Shown here: positions 35,228 through 44,322 of the stretch, piece by piece
How the letters are laid out: every line of letters begins with the position of its first letter
Position numbering within the stretch: the first letter of the stretch is position 1
Assembly (NCBI RefSeq): GCF_004341235.1
Contig: NZ_SLUP01000007.1
Coordinates: 229,121 to 293,120, forward strand
DNA length: 64,000 nt
Direction: 5' to 3'
Source: Mariniflexile fucanivorans
Lineage (GTDB): Bacteria > Bacteroidota > Bacteroidia > Flavobacteriales > Flavobacteriaceae
Notes under the pieces: generated by a model
What the model saw: the letters and a program-made list of their open reading frames with translations, nothing else
Told to the model about the DNA's origin: nothing
Databases searched by the model: none
Translations under genes and position numbers: made by a program

Positions 35228-36472
35228 ATGAGAACCACAAACACTTTTTCCATTCTTTTTTGGGCGGACCAAAAAAACACGAATGATGACCAGGCATTAC
35301 TTTATGCCAGAATTACAGCTGATGGCAAACGAGCAAACTTAAGCCTCAAAAGAAAAATTGCAATCTCACTTTGGGATGCTAAAAAGAAAAGGGCAAAAGG
35401 AACTTCAAGTGAAGCCAGGCAAATAAATCTGTATTTAGACCAATTGCACACTCAATTATTTCAATGCTATCAAGATTTGAAATTCAAGGGAGAATTAATC
35501 ACGGCTCAACTCATTAAAGCCAGTTACGCAGGAGAGTTAGAGTCAAGTAAAACACTTCAGGAGCTCATAGATTATCATGCCCGAAAAATCGAAAGCACTT
35601 TGGCACTAGGTACCATCATCAATTTTGGAATCACCGAAAACTACATAAAAAGGTTTCTTAAGACATCATTAAAAACCACGGACATATTCCTAAAACAGCT
35701 GGATTACAAATTCATTTGCGATTTTGAAACTTTTCTACATAGATATTGGCCAAAAGGCCATCCAAAGGCAATGAACCATAATACGGTTATGAAGCATTTA
35801 CAGCGTTTACGTAAAATGGTAACATTGGCTTTTCATATGGAGTGGGTGGATAAAGACCCATTCATGAGATGGAAACCAACATGGGAAAAGAAGGAACGCG
35901 AATTTTTATCGGAGAACGAACTCTCCAATTTAGAAACTTATTATTTCCCAATAGAGCGTTTGGAAAGAGTTAGGGACTTATTTGTATTTAGTTGTTATAC
36001 AGGAATCAGTTATGCGGATATCATTACTCTTAATGATTTCAATATTTGCAAGGGAATTGATGGCAATGATTGGATTATATCAAAGCGTCAAAAGACAAAA
36101 ATACCAATCAAAGTACCCATATTGGATAAAGCTCAAGAACTGTTAGATAAATATAAAGACCATCCCATGACACAAATAACAGGCACTCTGTTTCCTGTTA
36201 TTACCAATGAGAAATTAAATCTCTATTTAAAAGAAGTAGCAGATGCCTGTGGGATTAAAAAGAACTTAACCTTTCACATGGCCCGACACACATTTGCAAC
36301 AACTGTCACTTTGAGTAATGGTGTACCAATTGAAACCGTATCTAAATTATTAAGTCATACAAAAATATCAACAACTCAAATTTATGCCAGAGTGGTAGAG
36401 AGAAAGGTTAGTGATGATATGGAAGTCTTAAAAGCCAAACTCCATATTCAAAGTAAAAGCTTAAATTCATAA
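35228..36472 (+). CDS. Tyrosine recombinase/integrase (IntDOT-like)
   Basis: 414 residues. The N-terminal arm-binding domain (SILFWADQKNTNDDQALLYA) is followed by a SAM-like core-binding domain and the catalytic domain. HMARHTFATTVTLSNGVPIE supplies His and Arg II, SHTKISTTQIYARV the His/Tyr nucleophile. In place of Arg I the motif reads CYTGISYADI, with Ser where most recombinases have Arg; IntDOT of CTnDOT is known to share this change. It integrates and excises the element, probably at tRNA-Arg. It converges on the restriction operon, with a bidirectional terminator between. Confidence 0.95.
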   Translation: MRTTNTFSILFWADQKNTNDDQALLYARITADGKRANLSLKRKIAISLWDAKKKRAKGTSSEARQINLYLDQLHTQLFQCYQDLKFKGELITAQLIKASYAGELESSKTLQELIDYHARKIESTLALGTIINFGITENYIKRFLKTSLKTTDIFLKQLDYKFICDFETFLHRYWPKGHPKAMNHNTVMKHLQRLRKMVTLAFHMEWVDKDPFMRWKPTWEKKEREFLSENELSNLETYYFPIERLERVRDLFVFSCYTGISYADIITLNDFNICKGIDGNDWIISKRQKTKIPIKVPILDKAQELLDKYKDHPMTQITGTLFPVITNEKLNLYLKEVADACGIKKNLTFHMARHTFATTVTLSNGVPIETVSKLLSHTKISTTQIYARVVERKVSDDMEVLKAKLHIQSKSLNS

Positions 36473-36518
36473 TTTGAAGGTGACTGATTAGAGACAACTT
36501 ATAGGTATTAGGAATAAC

Positions 36519-36553
36519 AAGGGTTTCAAGATATTGAGACCCTTCTTTTATTT
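36519..36553. terminator. Bidirectional terminator between integrase and restriction operon
   Basis: AAGGGTTTCAA pairs with TTGAGACCCTT (one G-T) around loop GATA, followed by a T-rich tail. It lies between the converging integrase and OLD genes. Confidence 0.75.
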
Positions 36554-36583
36554 CCATGCAAAACATTTTTCATACTAGAGATA

Positions 36584-38365
36584 TTATTTTTCTAGTATTT
36601 TATTAATAATTATTTCTAAATCTGTTGAGTCACCCACTGTAACACCTGAAGCTAACCATTCATCTTTTGTCATTTCTTTGAATATATCAAAGTTATTTTT
36701 TGCTTTAAAATTGTTTGGATATACGGCAAGAATATGTGTTTTAATTTCTTCTTTGATATCTTTAAAATCCTCAATTTGAAATTCAACGGGTAATGGGAAA
36801 TTAGCACCTAGTAGTCTTTGAATTGCTTCTTTTGAGTAATAGTTCTCAATTTCTCTTTTGTGTAAAATAAAAGCTTTTCCTCCCAAGTTTTCAACATTTT
36901 CTATTAGCTGCGCTTTATTTGCAAGTTTATTATTGTAATCAATAGCCCCTTTGTCGGAGTCTACTACGACAATAAACTTTCTGTTAATTTTTCTACAAAG
37001 ATGTGCATTGACAAAGAAATCTATTTGATCTCCACCGCAAGGGACAAATAGGATATCATCAGGCAAAACCCCGTTAATTTTTTCAAATGCAATTTGCCAA
37101 AAATTAACATCACCACTGCCTTCTACAAAGATTGCTTTTCTATAATTATCATTCAATAAGTTGTAATTTGGTTTTATTCCTAGTTCTTGAATTACAACAT
37201 TTAAAATTTCATCTTCATTTTCGTAATTATAGTATGTAGATACTTCATTTTCTTTTTTTACAACTATTATATTAGAATCCTTTGTTGAACCTGCAAAAAC
37301 AGGGGAGTGAGTGGTTAAGAAGAACTGACTATTATCCGATAGCTCAACTATAGAATCTAATAAATCTTGTTGTAATTCAGGATGTAAAAATGTTTCGGGT
37401 TCTTCAATTCCAAATATTTGATATTGCTTTGTTGTTTTCTGAGCCAGATATTCAAAGTAAGCAACCATAAGTAGCCTTTTAAATCCAGTACCTTTGTTTG
37501 AGATAGGAATATCATAATTATCGTTTCTGAATTTTAAGGAAAGGTCAAACTTCACTAGATTTCCCCAATTGCAAGAAGGAGAAGTTTTTATTTTTTCTAA
37601 TTCTGGAACATTTTTTTGCATTAATGTTGTAATTGCAGCGAATTCAGTTTCTAAATCTGTTTGCACATTTGTTTCAATTTGGTCAGTTAAAGCAAAATTT
37701 CTGTTTAATGATTCTGTTGCTATCGGTTTAAACTGACTTTGAAATGATGTTGAACTTATATTTAAATCTTGTTCGGCATCAAAGAGTGAGTATTCAGGTA
37801 ATTCAACAAACGAATATTGTTTTTTAATATTCTTAAGAAATTCGGTAGCTTCATGTTCTTTTTGAATTCTACCAAGAGCAATCGTATTTTCATCTATAAG
37901 GGTAATTTTAGAAGCATTTGTTACACCTCTTCCAGAACGAGAATAATCAATTTCAAGGGCAGTACAATAGCTGTTTATATCAGATTCTTTAATTCCCCAA
38001 CAATTGGAATATTTATCACTGTTAATATCATTACATATATAATTAAACGTTTTTACTACTCTTCCTGCTGAAGAGAATTCAAAAGTCTTTTTTAAATGTA
38101 TCTTTCCATCAGCATCTAATGCTAATGAGTTTACTTCTTCACTTGGTGTAAATCTTAAAGATATCTCTGTTTTTTCACCGTCATTAATCCCTTTAAAGAT
38201 ATCATTGTTATCAAATTTATCATTAAAAAAAGTATTTAGAGCTTTTAGGATATTAGATTTGCCTGAATCGTTTTTACCAACGAATGAATTGATTTCTCCT
38301 ACCTTTAATTTGGATAGTTCAGCAATTCCTCTAAAGTTTTTAATAGTTATATCATATATTCTCAT
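36584..38365 (-). CDS. OLD-family ATP-dependent nuclease (AAA-TOPRIM)
   Basis: 593 residues. The N-terminal ABC/SMC-like ATPase starts MRIYDITIKNFRGIAELSKL with Walker A GKNDSGKSNILKALNTFF near residue 30, and Walker B IFGIEEPETFLHPELQQ near 318, followed by FLTTHSPVFAG. The TOPRIM domain has AIFVEGSGDVNFW (Glu near 412) and VVVDSDKGAID (near 467). OLD proteins are nucleases used in phage defence, such as GajA of Gabija and AriA/AriB-like pairs. It is the last gene of the seven-gene operon, 74 nt after the GHKL gene. No UvrD-like partner is adjacent. Confidence 0.9.
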   Translation of the reverse strand: MRIYDITIKNFRGIAELSKLKVGEINSFVGKNDSGKSNILKALNTFFNDKFDNNDIFKGINDGEKTEISLRFTPSEEVNSLALDADGKIHLKKTFEFSSAGRVVKTFNYICNDINSDKYSNCWGIKESDINSYCTALEIDYSRSGRGVTNASKITLIDENTIALGRIQKEHEATEFLKNIKKQYSFVELPEYSLFDAEQDLNISSTSFQSQFKPIATESLNRNFALTDQIETNVQTDLETEFAAITTLMQKNVPELEKIKTSPSCNWGNLVKFDLSLKFRNDNYDIPISNKGTGFKRLLMVAYFEYLAQKTTKQYQIFGIEEPETFLHPELQQDLLDSIVELSDNSQFFLTTHSPVFAGSTKDSNIIVVKKENEVSTYYNYENEDEILNVVIQELGIKPNYNLLNDNYRKAIFVEGSGDVNFWQIAFEKINGVLPDDILFVPCGGDQIDFFVNAHLCRKINRKFIVVVDSDKGAIDYNNKLANKAQLIENVENLGGKAFILHKREIENYYSKEAIQRLLGANFPLPVEFQIEDFKDIKEEIKTHILAVYPNNFKAKNNFDIFKEMTKDEWLASGVTVGDSTDLEIIINKILEK

Positions 38366-38439
38366 ATCAGCTCTTTTTTATTAAATTGTTTTGCTTATAC
38401 TTGCTGAAACACTTGTTTATTACCATTCGCAATATTCTG

Positions 38440-40434
38440 TTATTCTAGTTGCAGTTTTTTAAAGAATATTTTGTTTCTTAATGTAGCATCTTTAAGCAAT
38501 TTGTTGAAACCAATTACTTCAATATACATCTTATATCCTCTATGAAACCCAAAATAACTATCACCATCGGGGCTTATTGTTAATTGATGTTTATCTGCAA
38601 ACTCTCGAATTTTGTCATTAATGGTGCATACAATATAACCATACACAGGTGTATTTTCATTTACTTTAATTGGCTCCAGTCCCTCAGGCATTTCATATTT
38701 GCCCTGTCTTATGTCCTTTAAATATTTGCCAATTTGCATTACAGGGTCATCATCTTCTTTATAAGTTGTTCTCTTAGGTCTTTTAAATTCAAAAATTGTA
38801 AGTGGATTGCTGAATTCATTATCTCCATTTCTAAAAGAATTCTTTTTATCAAATACAATTAAGTCTGGTTCTTTCAGTGCATCTTTCTTAGTTCCTATTT
38901 TTTTATCGGACGCAACATATTCAGAAAATACTAAACGTTCATCCAAAATCCATAAATTATGGTCACTATAATCGGTAGTTTCAGAATCTTTGCCCATTGG
39001 ATAAATTAGGTTATGAATGTCTTTCTCTAGTTCACCCTTACCATCATCTCTTCTTTTCAATAGTTGATTCATTGCGTCTAAAACCGTTTTTCGATTAAAT
39101 ACATAATGGGCTAAATCGCTTTTTCCAATTTCTGATATTGTTGAAATAGCTTTTGAAATTTTATCCTGGTCAGCTTCTCCGTTTTCTGATAGCAGACGTT
39201 GTAATTCAGATTTAGTAAATTGTTCTTTTTTGAATTTTATTTTTTGAAGCTCTGTTTCAATTTCACTTTCTTTGATGTTATAAGGTATATTCGATAAATC
39301 AAGTTCTGAGAAATAAGATTTATGCCAGGGGGCTTGTTCCGAAACATACGATTTAATTCTTGCAACTTTTTTTTCTGCCCTAGTTGAAACTTCAGTATCA
39401 AAAAGTTTTTTTGTTTCTATTGATGTTTGGCTTTCAATATCTTTTTGAGAATAAGGATTATAAATGGTTGATATTTCTTTATCAAAATCAAAAGTTTCTC
39501 GTTCCAAGGAAACACTATTGTCTAAATAATTACCTATGACATATGATCTAATGATATAATTTTTTGAGGTAGCTTTTGAACCTTCATCTATTCTATCAAA
39601 AAATTCATCTTCAAATTCTGGAATATACTTATGAAGGTTTGTTTCGGTTACCGCCCTATTATTAGCTGTCAATATAACCCTGCTTTTTTGCTTACCTGCA
39701 AAGTACATTTTAAATATTTTTACATTAAATATTTCTAAATTATCTGAGTTTTCACCCAGTTTAAATTGCTTTTCACCAATTAATTGAATTTCATTTTCAG
39801 CTGATAAATAATCATTTAAAACAATTGATTGTCCATCATTATCTTTTACAATTATGAGAGGACATTTAAAATCATTTCTTAAAAAGAAAATCAATAATTT
39901 ATCTAGTAATTTTCTAGCTATTGTATCAATATTTTTATCAAAACTTTTTTGGTCTTTTAAATTTAATAGTGATACTTCTGCATAAGTGTCTTTGGAATTA
40001 GTTTCAGAAATTTTTTCATTTTCAATGATTTCAAATTTTCTTCCAAAATCAAATTTTCTTTCTTTTAATTTTTCTTCATCTTTAAAAACACTAATAATAG
40101 ATACATTGTTAAAATATTTTACGAACATAAACCGACCAAACCCCTTACCTCCAATATCCTTTTTCTCTTGGCTATAAAAAGTATCAAAAGATTCTCTATT
40201 TATAGAATTAAAACCATTCCCATTGTCTCTTATAATTATACCTTTAATGGCAGGTTTAGAATCATCCAACTCTAATTGAGTATCCCTTAACAAATGGATT
40301 TCAATTTTTCCATTCTCGATTTTTTTCTTTGTAATTGAGTCAATAGAATTTACTACAGCTTCTATTATCGGTGTGTATACGTTTGATTTACTTTTAATAT
40401 TATCAATTGTGCCTTGGATGTTAATTCTGCTCAT
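38440..40434 (-). CDS. GHKL ATPase fused to a PD-(D/E)XK-like nuclease
   Basis: 664 residues. The GHKL (Hsp90/MutL/MORC-type) ATPase has the N-box PIIEAVVNSIDS near residue 25, G1 IIIRDNGNGFNS near 70, and G2 GGKGFGRFMFVKYF near 97. A central region continues to about 440. The C-terminal part has KEPDLIVFD near 523 and LTIFEFKRPKR near 547, matching the D...ExK pattern of restriction nucleases. MORC-like GHKL proteins of this kind are known in bacterial restriction systems. The start overlaps the DUF4391 stop by 4 bases (ATGA). This nuclease assignment is inference. Confidence 0.82.
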   Translation of the reverse strand: MSRINIQGTIDNIKSKSNVYTPIIEAVVNSIDSITKKKIENGKIEIHLLRDTQLELDDSKPAIKGIIIRDNGNGFNSINRESFDTFYSQEKKDIGGKGFGRFMFVKYFNNVSIISVFKDEEKLKERKFDFGRKFEIIENEKISETNSKDTYAEVSLLNLKDQKSFDKNIDTIARKLLDKLLIFFLRNDFKCPLIIVKDNDGQSIVLNDYLSAENEIQLIGEKQFKLGENSDNLEIFNVKIFKMYFAGKQKSRVILTANNRAVTETNLHKYIPEFEDEFFDRIDEGSKATSKNYIIRSYVIGNYLDNSVSLERETFDFDKEISTIYNPYSQKDIESQTSIETKKLFDTEVSTRAEKKVARIKSYVSEQAPWHKSYFSELDLSNIPYNIKESEIETELQKIKFKKEQFTKSELQRLLSENGEADQDKISKAISTISEIGKSDLAHYVFNRKTVLDAMNQLLKRRDDGKGELEKDIHNLIYPMGKDSETTDYSDHNLWILDERLVFSEYVASDKKIGTKKDALKEPDLIVFDKKNSFRNGDNEFSNPLTIFEFKRPKRTTYKEDDDPVMQIGKYLKDIRQGKYEMPEGLEPIKVNENTPVYGYIVCTINDKIREFADKHQLTISPDGDSYFGFHRGYKMYIEVIGFNKLLKDATLRNKIFFKKLQLE

Positions 40435-41087
40435 GGTTTGTCCTTTAATCTTTCAAGAATTCCTTTTTTATTGTTTAAATCATTATTCAGCTCAACTTTC
40501 TTATTAAATTGTTTCGTTTTGGTTATGCTTGCTGAAAGCCTTAAAATCTCATTTTCTAATGTATCAACCTTTTTTTGATATTCAACAATTTTAGAAAGGG
40601 GTTTTTTCTGAAATTCGGGCTTACCTGATAATTGAATACAAATATCTTTGTAAACATTATCTAAATTACTTTTTAAATTTATAATGTATTTGTTTTCTTG
40701 AATTTTGAACCAACCCGATTTAAATGTCCAATCTATAATTGAATTGTCTTCATTTATGGGGTGAGGATGTTTGGTTGAAGTAACTACGGACATTTCTCCA
40801 ACATATTTAATAATAAAGATTATAGGATAAGGGATAGATTTATCTATAATATTAAGTAAGGTTTGTATATCTTCTTTAACTTTTAATTCAATCTTAAAAA
40901 CTTGAATTTCCTTTATCTCTTTTGATGCAAGATTGGTTGTTTCTGTTGATAGTTTATGAGTCCATACAATTCTATTTATTATATCTGTAAATAGTTTTTT
41001 CTGTTTCGTATTGGTATATTTATCAAAGGCATTTTTGGGGATTACCCTTTGGACTTTTGTCGATATTGGAAGGTCAAAATTATCCAT
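40431..41087 (-). CDS. DUF4391 protein
   Basis: 218 residues. The N-terminal ~150 residues (FDLPISTKVQRVIPKNAF, ETTNLASKEIKEIQVFKIEL, YPIIFIIKYVGEMSVVTSTK) match DUF4391; the last ~50 form a coiled coil (VEYQKKVDTLENEILRLSAS). DUF4391 proteins are typically found between a helicase and a type III Mod gene, and their role is unknown. The stop of the upstream helicase overlaps its ATG by 1 base and its own stop overlaps the GHKL ATG by 4, so it is tightly coupled on both sides. Confidence 0.85.
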   Translation of the reverse strand: MDNFDLPISTKVQRVIPKNAFDKYTNTKQKKLFTDIINRIVWTHKLSTETTNLASKEIKEIQVFKIELKVKEDIQTLLNIIDKSIPYPIIFIIKYVGEMSVVTSTKHPHPINEDNSIIDWTFKSGWFKIQENKYIINLKSNLDNVYKDICIQLSGKPEFQKKPLSKIVEYQKKVDTLENEILRLSASITKTKQFNKKVELNNDLNNKKGILERLKDKP

Positions 41088-44000
41088 TATCTAACAATCA
41101 AAAATGAAATTAATTTAAAATCTTCAATGCCCTTAATTTTATCTTGTAATGCTGTAGTACCACCAGATTTAAAAAGGCTCAAAACTTCTTTTTCTTCTTC
41201 AACTTGCAAGATGCTTGAAATACTCTTTTTGAGTAATTGAGAAAACTCATGCATATCATGATACTCATCTGTTAGGTTGTTTAGTTCTTGGCAAAGCTGA
41301 GTTATAGGTTTGTGGATGCCTTTACATAGCATTCTTACAGCATCTAAAATTTTCTTGGAATCAACATGGTTTAAAAGAAGTTCCCCATTTTCTTTTATAT
41401 AAACCATGTAATAAGGATGTAAGCGATTAAGTTTATTTATATTAATGCCTGAATTTAGATTTTTAAGGACAAAAATCACTCCAGATTCAAGTATTGGTGT
41501 TGATTTAACTACGGCATGCAGTCCTTCTGGAATATTCTTTAATTCACCGTATTCCTTAATTAAATTGGTTAAATCTACACGGAAATCATTTAAACCTAGG
41601 TCAGTAATGCTAACCCCTTCTCTTAAATCTTCTAAGTCGATAACTTCTTCCTGAAGTTTTTTTAATTGGATTTTTCGATAATCCAAATCCTTTTCATCAG
41701 TGTTTAAAATATTATCATCGCCAGTACTTGCCATGTTGCTTATTAGCATTTTACTTTCAACGCGCTGCTTTAAGTTGATGTAATTATCCAGTGTAATATC
41801 TGGCCAAAAATTGACCATAGTGATGCTGTCATTTTTAGACCCTATTCGATCAATTCTTCCAAAACGTTGGATGATTCTAACAGGATTCCAATGAATGTCG
41901 TAATTAATAAGATAGTCGCAATCTTGAAGATTTTGCCCTTCTGATATACAGTCCGTAGCAATTAGTAAATCAATCGATTCAGGGGTGTTAGGGTATAGTT
42001 GTGCTTTGTCTTTAGATATTGGCGAAAAACAAGATAAAATGGCATTTAAATCAGCAGGTATTTTTTTTGAGTTACTCAATTTCCGAGAACCTGTTATGAG
42101 TGCCGTATTTAAACCATTTTGTTCTTTAAGATGGTTATTTAAATGCTCATAGAGATAGTTAGCCGTATCGGCAAATGCTGTGAATATAATTGCTTTTTTA
42201 TTATTGGTGTTGAATGGTTTTTCTACTTTGTTATTTATAAGTGTTTTAAGGCTCTGTAACTTGGTGTCTTTTTCACCGATAATATCAACAACATCGCTCC
42301 AAAGATTGTTTAAAATAAAAAGGTCTTCGCTTAAATCTTCACGCCATTTAGTGGCATCCATATCATTGATATGAACTTTGATTTTTCTGCCAATAACACT
42401 TTCTTCATCGCCCCAATCAGCTTCCCAATCAAAATTTTCATCATCTAATTTAGCCTGCAAGCCTTCGTATGCTCCAGAGTCACCTTTATCAATAACCTTA
42501 ATGGCATTTTCAATTTGGGAAATAATGCCTTCTAGTGTAATTCTAAAAGAATCTACCGAACTTTCTAAGCGTTTGAGTAAATTGATACGCATCAAAATAC
42601 GAAGACTGTTTTCGCGGTCTATTTGGGTCAATCTACCAGACTTTACCGTCTTATCATATAAGTCGGCATACAATTGCATTTTACTTGGAAGGATATAGTT
42701 TAATGGTGTGTAAACAGACAGGTTAAGAAGCGTAAGCTTTTCGGCAATATCTACATAGGTAACATCCATTGAATCAGTGAGCGGACTATGAATTGAAATG
42801 GGTTTATTTCTTTTAGGAAATTTACCAATAGCCGTAGTGTCATAATAGGTTGTGATATGTTTTCTAGACCTAGCAATGGTCAATGAATCTAGGATTTCAA
42901 AGAAATCAAAATCGAGCATATCCAATAATTTATCTGTAGTTCTCTCAGACGTTTCATATTTGCTCCAGATATTAAACGCTTGTTGCGCTCTTCTAAAAAT
43001 TATATCAATGCCTTTATCTGTTTCAAGCTTATCATCAATATTTGAAGCTTCTCCCTCATAAGCTAATGCCAATTGATTTTTCAAATCATTAAAACGGTTA
43101 TTAACGGGAGTGGCAGACAGCATCATAACTTTTGTTTCAATACCTTCTTGAATGACCTTTCTTAATAATTTTTGATAACGATTTTCTTTGCCTACTACGG
43201 TACTGTTGTTTCTAAAATTATGGGATTCATCAATAACAATAAGCCCATAATTACCCCAATTAACAGACTCTAGATTGCGCCCATTACTTTGCCCTCTGTC
43301 CCTTGATAAATCTGTATGGAATAGGACATCATAACGCAATCTGTCTTTGGCTAAAATATTATTCTTATCATTATGGCGATAGGTGTTCCAGTTTGCTTCT
43401 AATTTTTTTGGACAAAGAACTAAAACGTCTTTGTTTCGCATTTCGTAATATTTGATAACACCAAGAGCAGAAAAGGTTTTACCCAAACCCACACTATCCG
43501 CTAAAATACAGCCTTTGTATTTTTCAAGTTTATTGATAGCTCCAATAACAGCATCTTGTTGGAAATTGTAAAGTTTATTCCAAATAACTGATTCTTTAAA
43601 ACCAATTTGGTCATTGGGTAGGTTATCAACAGATAGGTCATCTAAAAAATCATTAAAAATATTGTAGAGGGTAATAAAATATATAAACTCTGGACTATTT
43701 TCTTTATAGGCATTTTCAAAGTATTCTTGTACTTTTTCGGTAACATCTTTTAGGTCTTCTTCATTTTCCCAAACCTGATTAAACCATTCCAAATAGGCTT
43801 TACTGTCTGGGAAATCTGATTTTTGAATTAAAGTAGGGAAGCCCTTTTTGTGAGTGATACCCAAATCTGAAGACGTAAAACTACTTACGTTGGAATAAGC
43901 ATATTCTTTGTCATCTTTATTTTTAACATGAATCATACCATTTAAAGGCAGGTTACTATGTTTGTTCGATTTGAAAGTAACTTTGTCTTTTACCCATTTA

Positions 44001-44314
44001 GAGCATTCTTTAGCTATGGCACGTTGATTAAGTTGGTTCATTAAACGCAACTCAAATTCGCCTCCACATAATTCAGATTCTCTGTAAATATGGGGTATAT
44101 AAAACTTTCTGTCCTGTTTTTCAAAACCTTGTTCAATGAACGTTGGAGAAGAGAAAATAAAACGTAAATCTTCAATTTTGCCTAACTCTTTTTTTAAGGC
44201 TTCAAAGGCATAAATAGAGAATGATGCAGCAGCGATACTCAGCTTGCATCCCTTTTCGATACTCTCTTTTAAATCATCACCTAAGCGGTTATTTACGTTG
44301 TCAATTAATTTCAT
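41087..44314 (-). CDS. PLD-like domain/SNF2-type helicase
   Basis: 1075 residues. The N-terminal ~230 residues look like a phospholipase-D-like nuclease domain with one HxK-type motif (MIHVKNKDDKEYAYSNVSSF, His near residue 127). The helicase has Walker A CILADSVGLGKTFSALGVIK near 271, the DEAH box IVIDESHNFRN near 361, VMMLSATPVNN, and helicase C motifs LIATDCISEGQNLQDCDYLI and RIIQRFGRIDRIGS. This is the arrangement of the helicases in composite restriction loci (DISARM DrmD-like). The stop and the DUF4391 start overlap by 1 base; it starts 8 nt after Res. Confidence 0.9.
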   Translation of the reverse strand: MKLIDNVNNRLGDDLKESIEKGCKLSIAAASFSIYAFEALKKELGKIEDLRFIFSSPTFIEQGFEKQDRKFYIPHIYRESELCGGEFELRLMNQLNQRAIAKECSKWVKDKVTFKSNKHSNLPLNGMIHVKNKDDKEYAYSNVSSFTSSDLGITHKKGFPTLIQKSDFPDSKAYLEWFNQVWENEEDLKDVTEKVQEYFENAYKENSPEFIYFITLYNIFNDFLDDLSVDNLPNDQIGFKESVIWNKLYNFQQDAVIGAINKLEKYKGCILADSVGLGKTFSALGVIKYYEMRNKDVLVLCPKKLEANWNTYRHNDKNNILAKDRLRYDVLFHTDLSRDRGQSNGRNLESVNWGNYGLIVIDESHNFRNNSTVVGKENRYQKLLRKVIQEGIETKVMMLSATPVNNRFNDLKNQLALAYEGEASNIDDKLETDKGIDIIFRRAQQAFNIWSKYETSERTTDKLLDMLDFDFFEILDSLTIARSRKHITTYYDTTAIGKFPKRNKPISIHSPLTDSMDVTYVDIAEKLTLLNLSVYTPLNYILPSKMQLYADLYDKTVKSGRLTQIDRENSLRILMRINLLKRLESSVDSFRITLEGIISQIENAIKVIDKGDSGAYEGLQAKLDDENFDWEADWGDEESVIGRKIKVHINDMDATKWREDLSEDLFILNNLWSDVVDIIGEKDTKLQSLKTLINNKVEKPFNTNNKKAIIFTAFADTANYLYEHLNNHLKEQNGLNTALITGSRKLSNSKKIPADLNAILSCFSPISKDKAQLYPNTPESIDLLIATDCISEGQNLQDCDYLINYDIHWNPVRIIQRFGRIDRIGSKNDSITMVNFWPDITLDNYINLKQRVESKMLISNMASTGDDNILNTDEKDLDYRKIQLKKLQEEVIDLEDLREGVSITDLGLNDFRVDLTNLIKEYGELKNIPEGLHAVVKSTPILESGVIFVLKNLNSGININKLNRLHPYYMVYIKENGELLLNHVDSKKILDAVRMLCKGIHKPITQLCQELNNLTDEYHDMHEFSQLLKKSISSILQVEEEKEVLSLFKSGGTTALQDKIKGIEDFKLISFLIVR

Positions 44315-44322
44315 TTAGCTAA

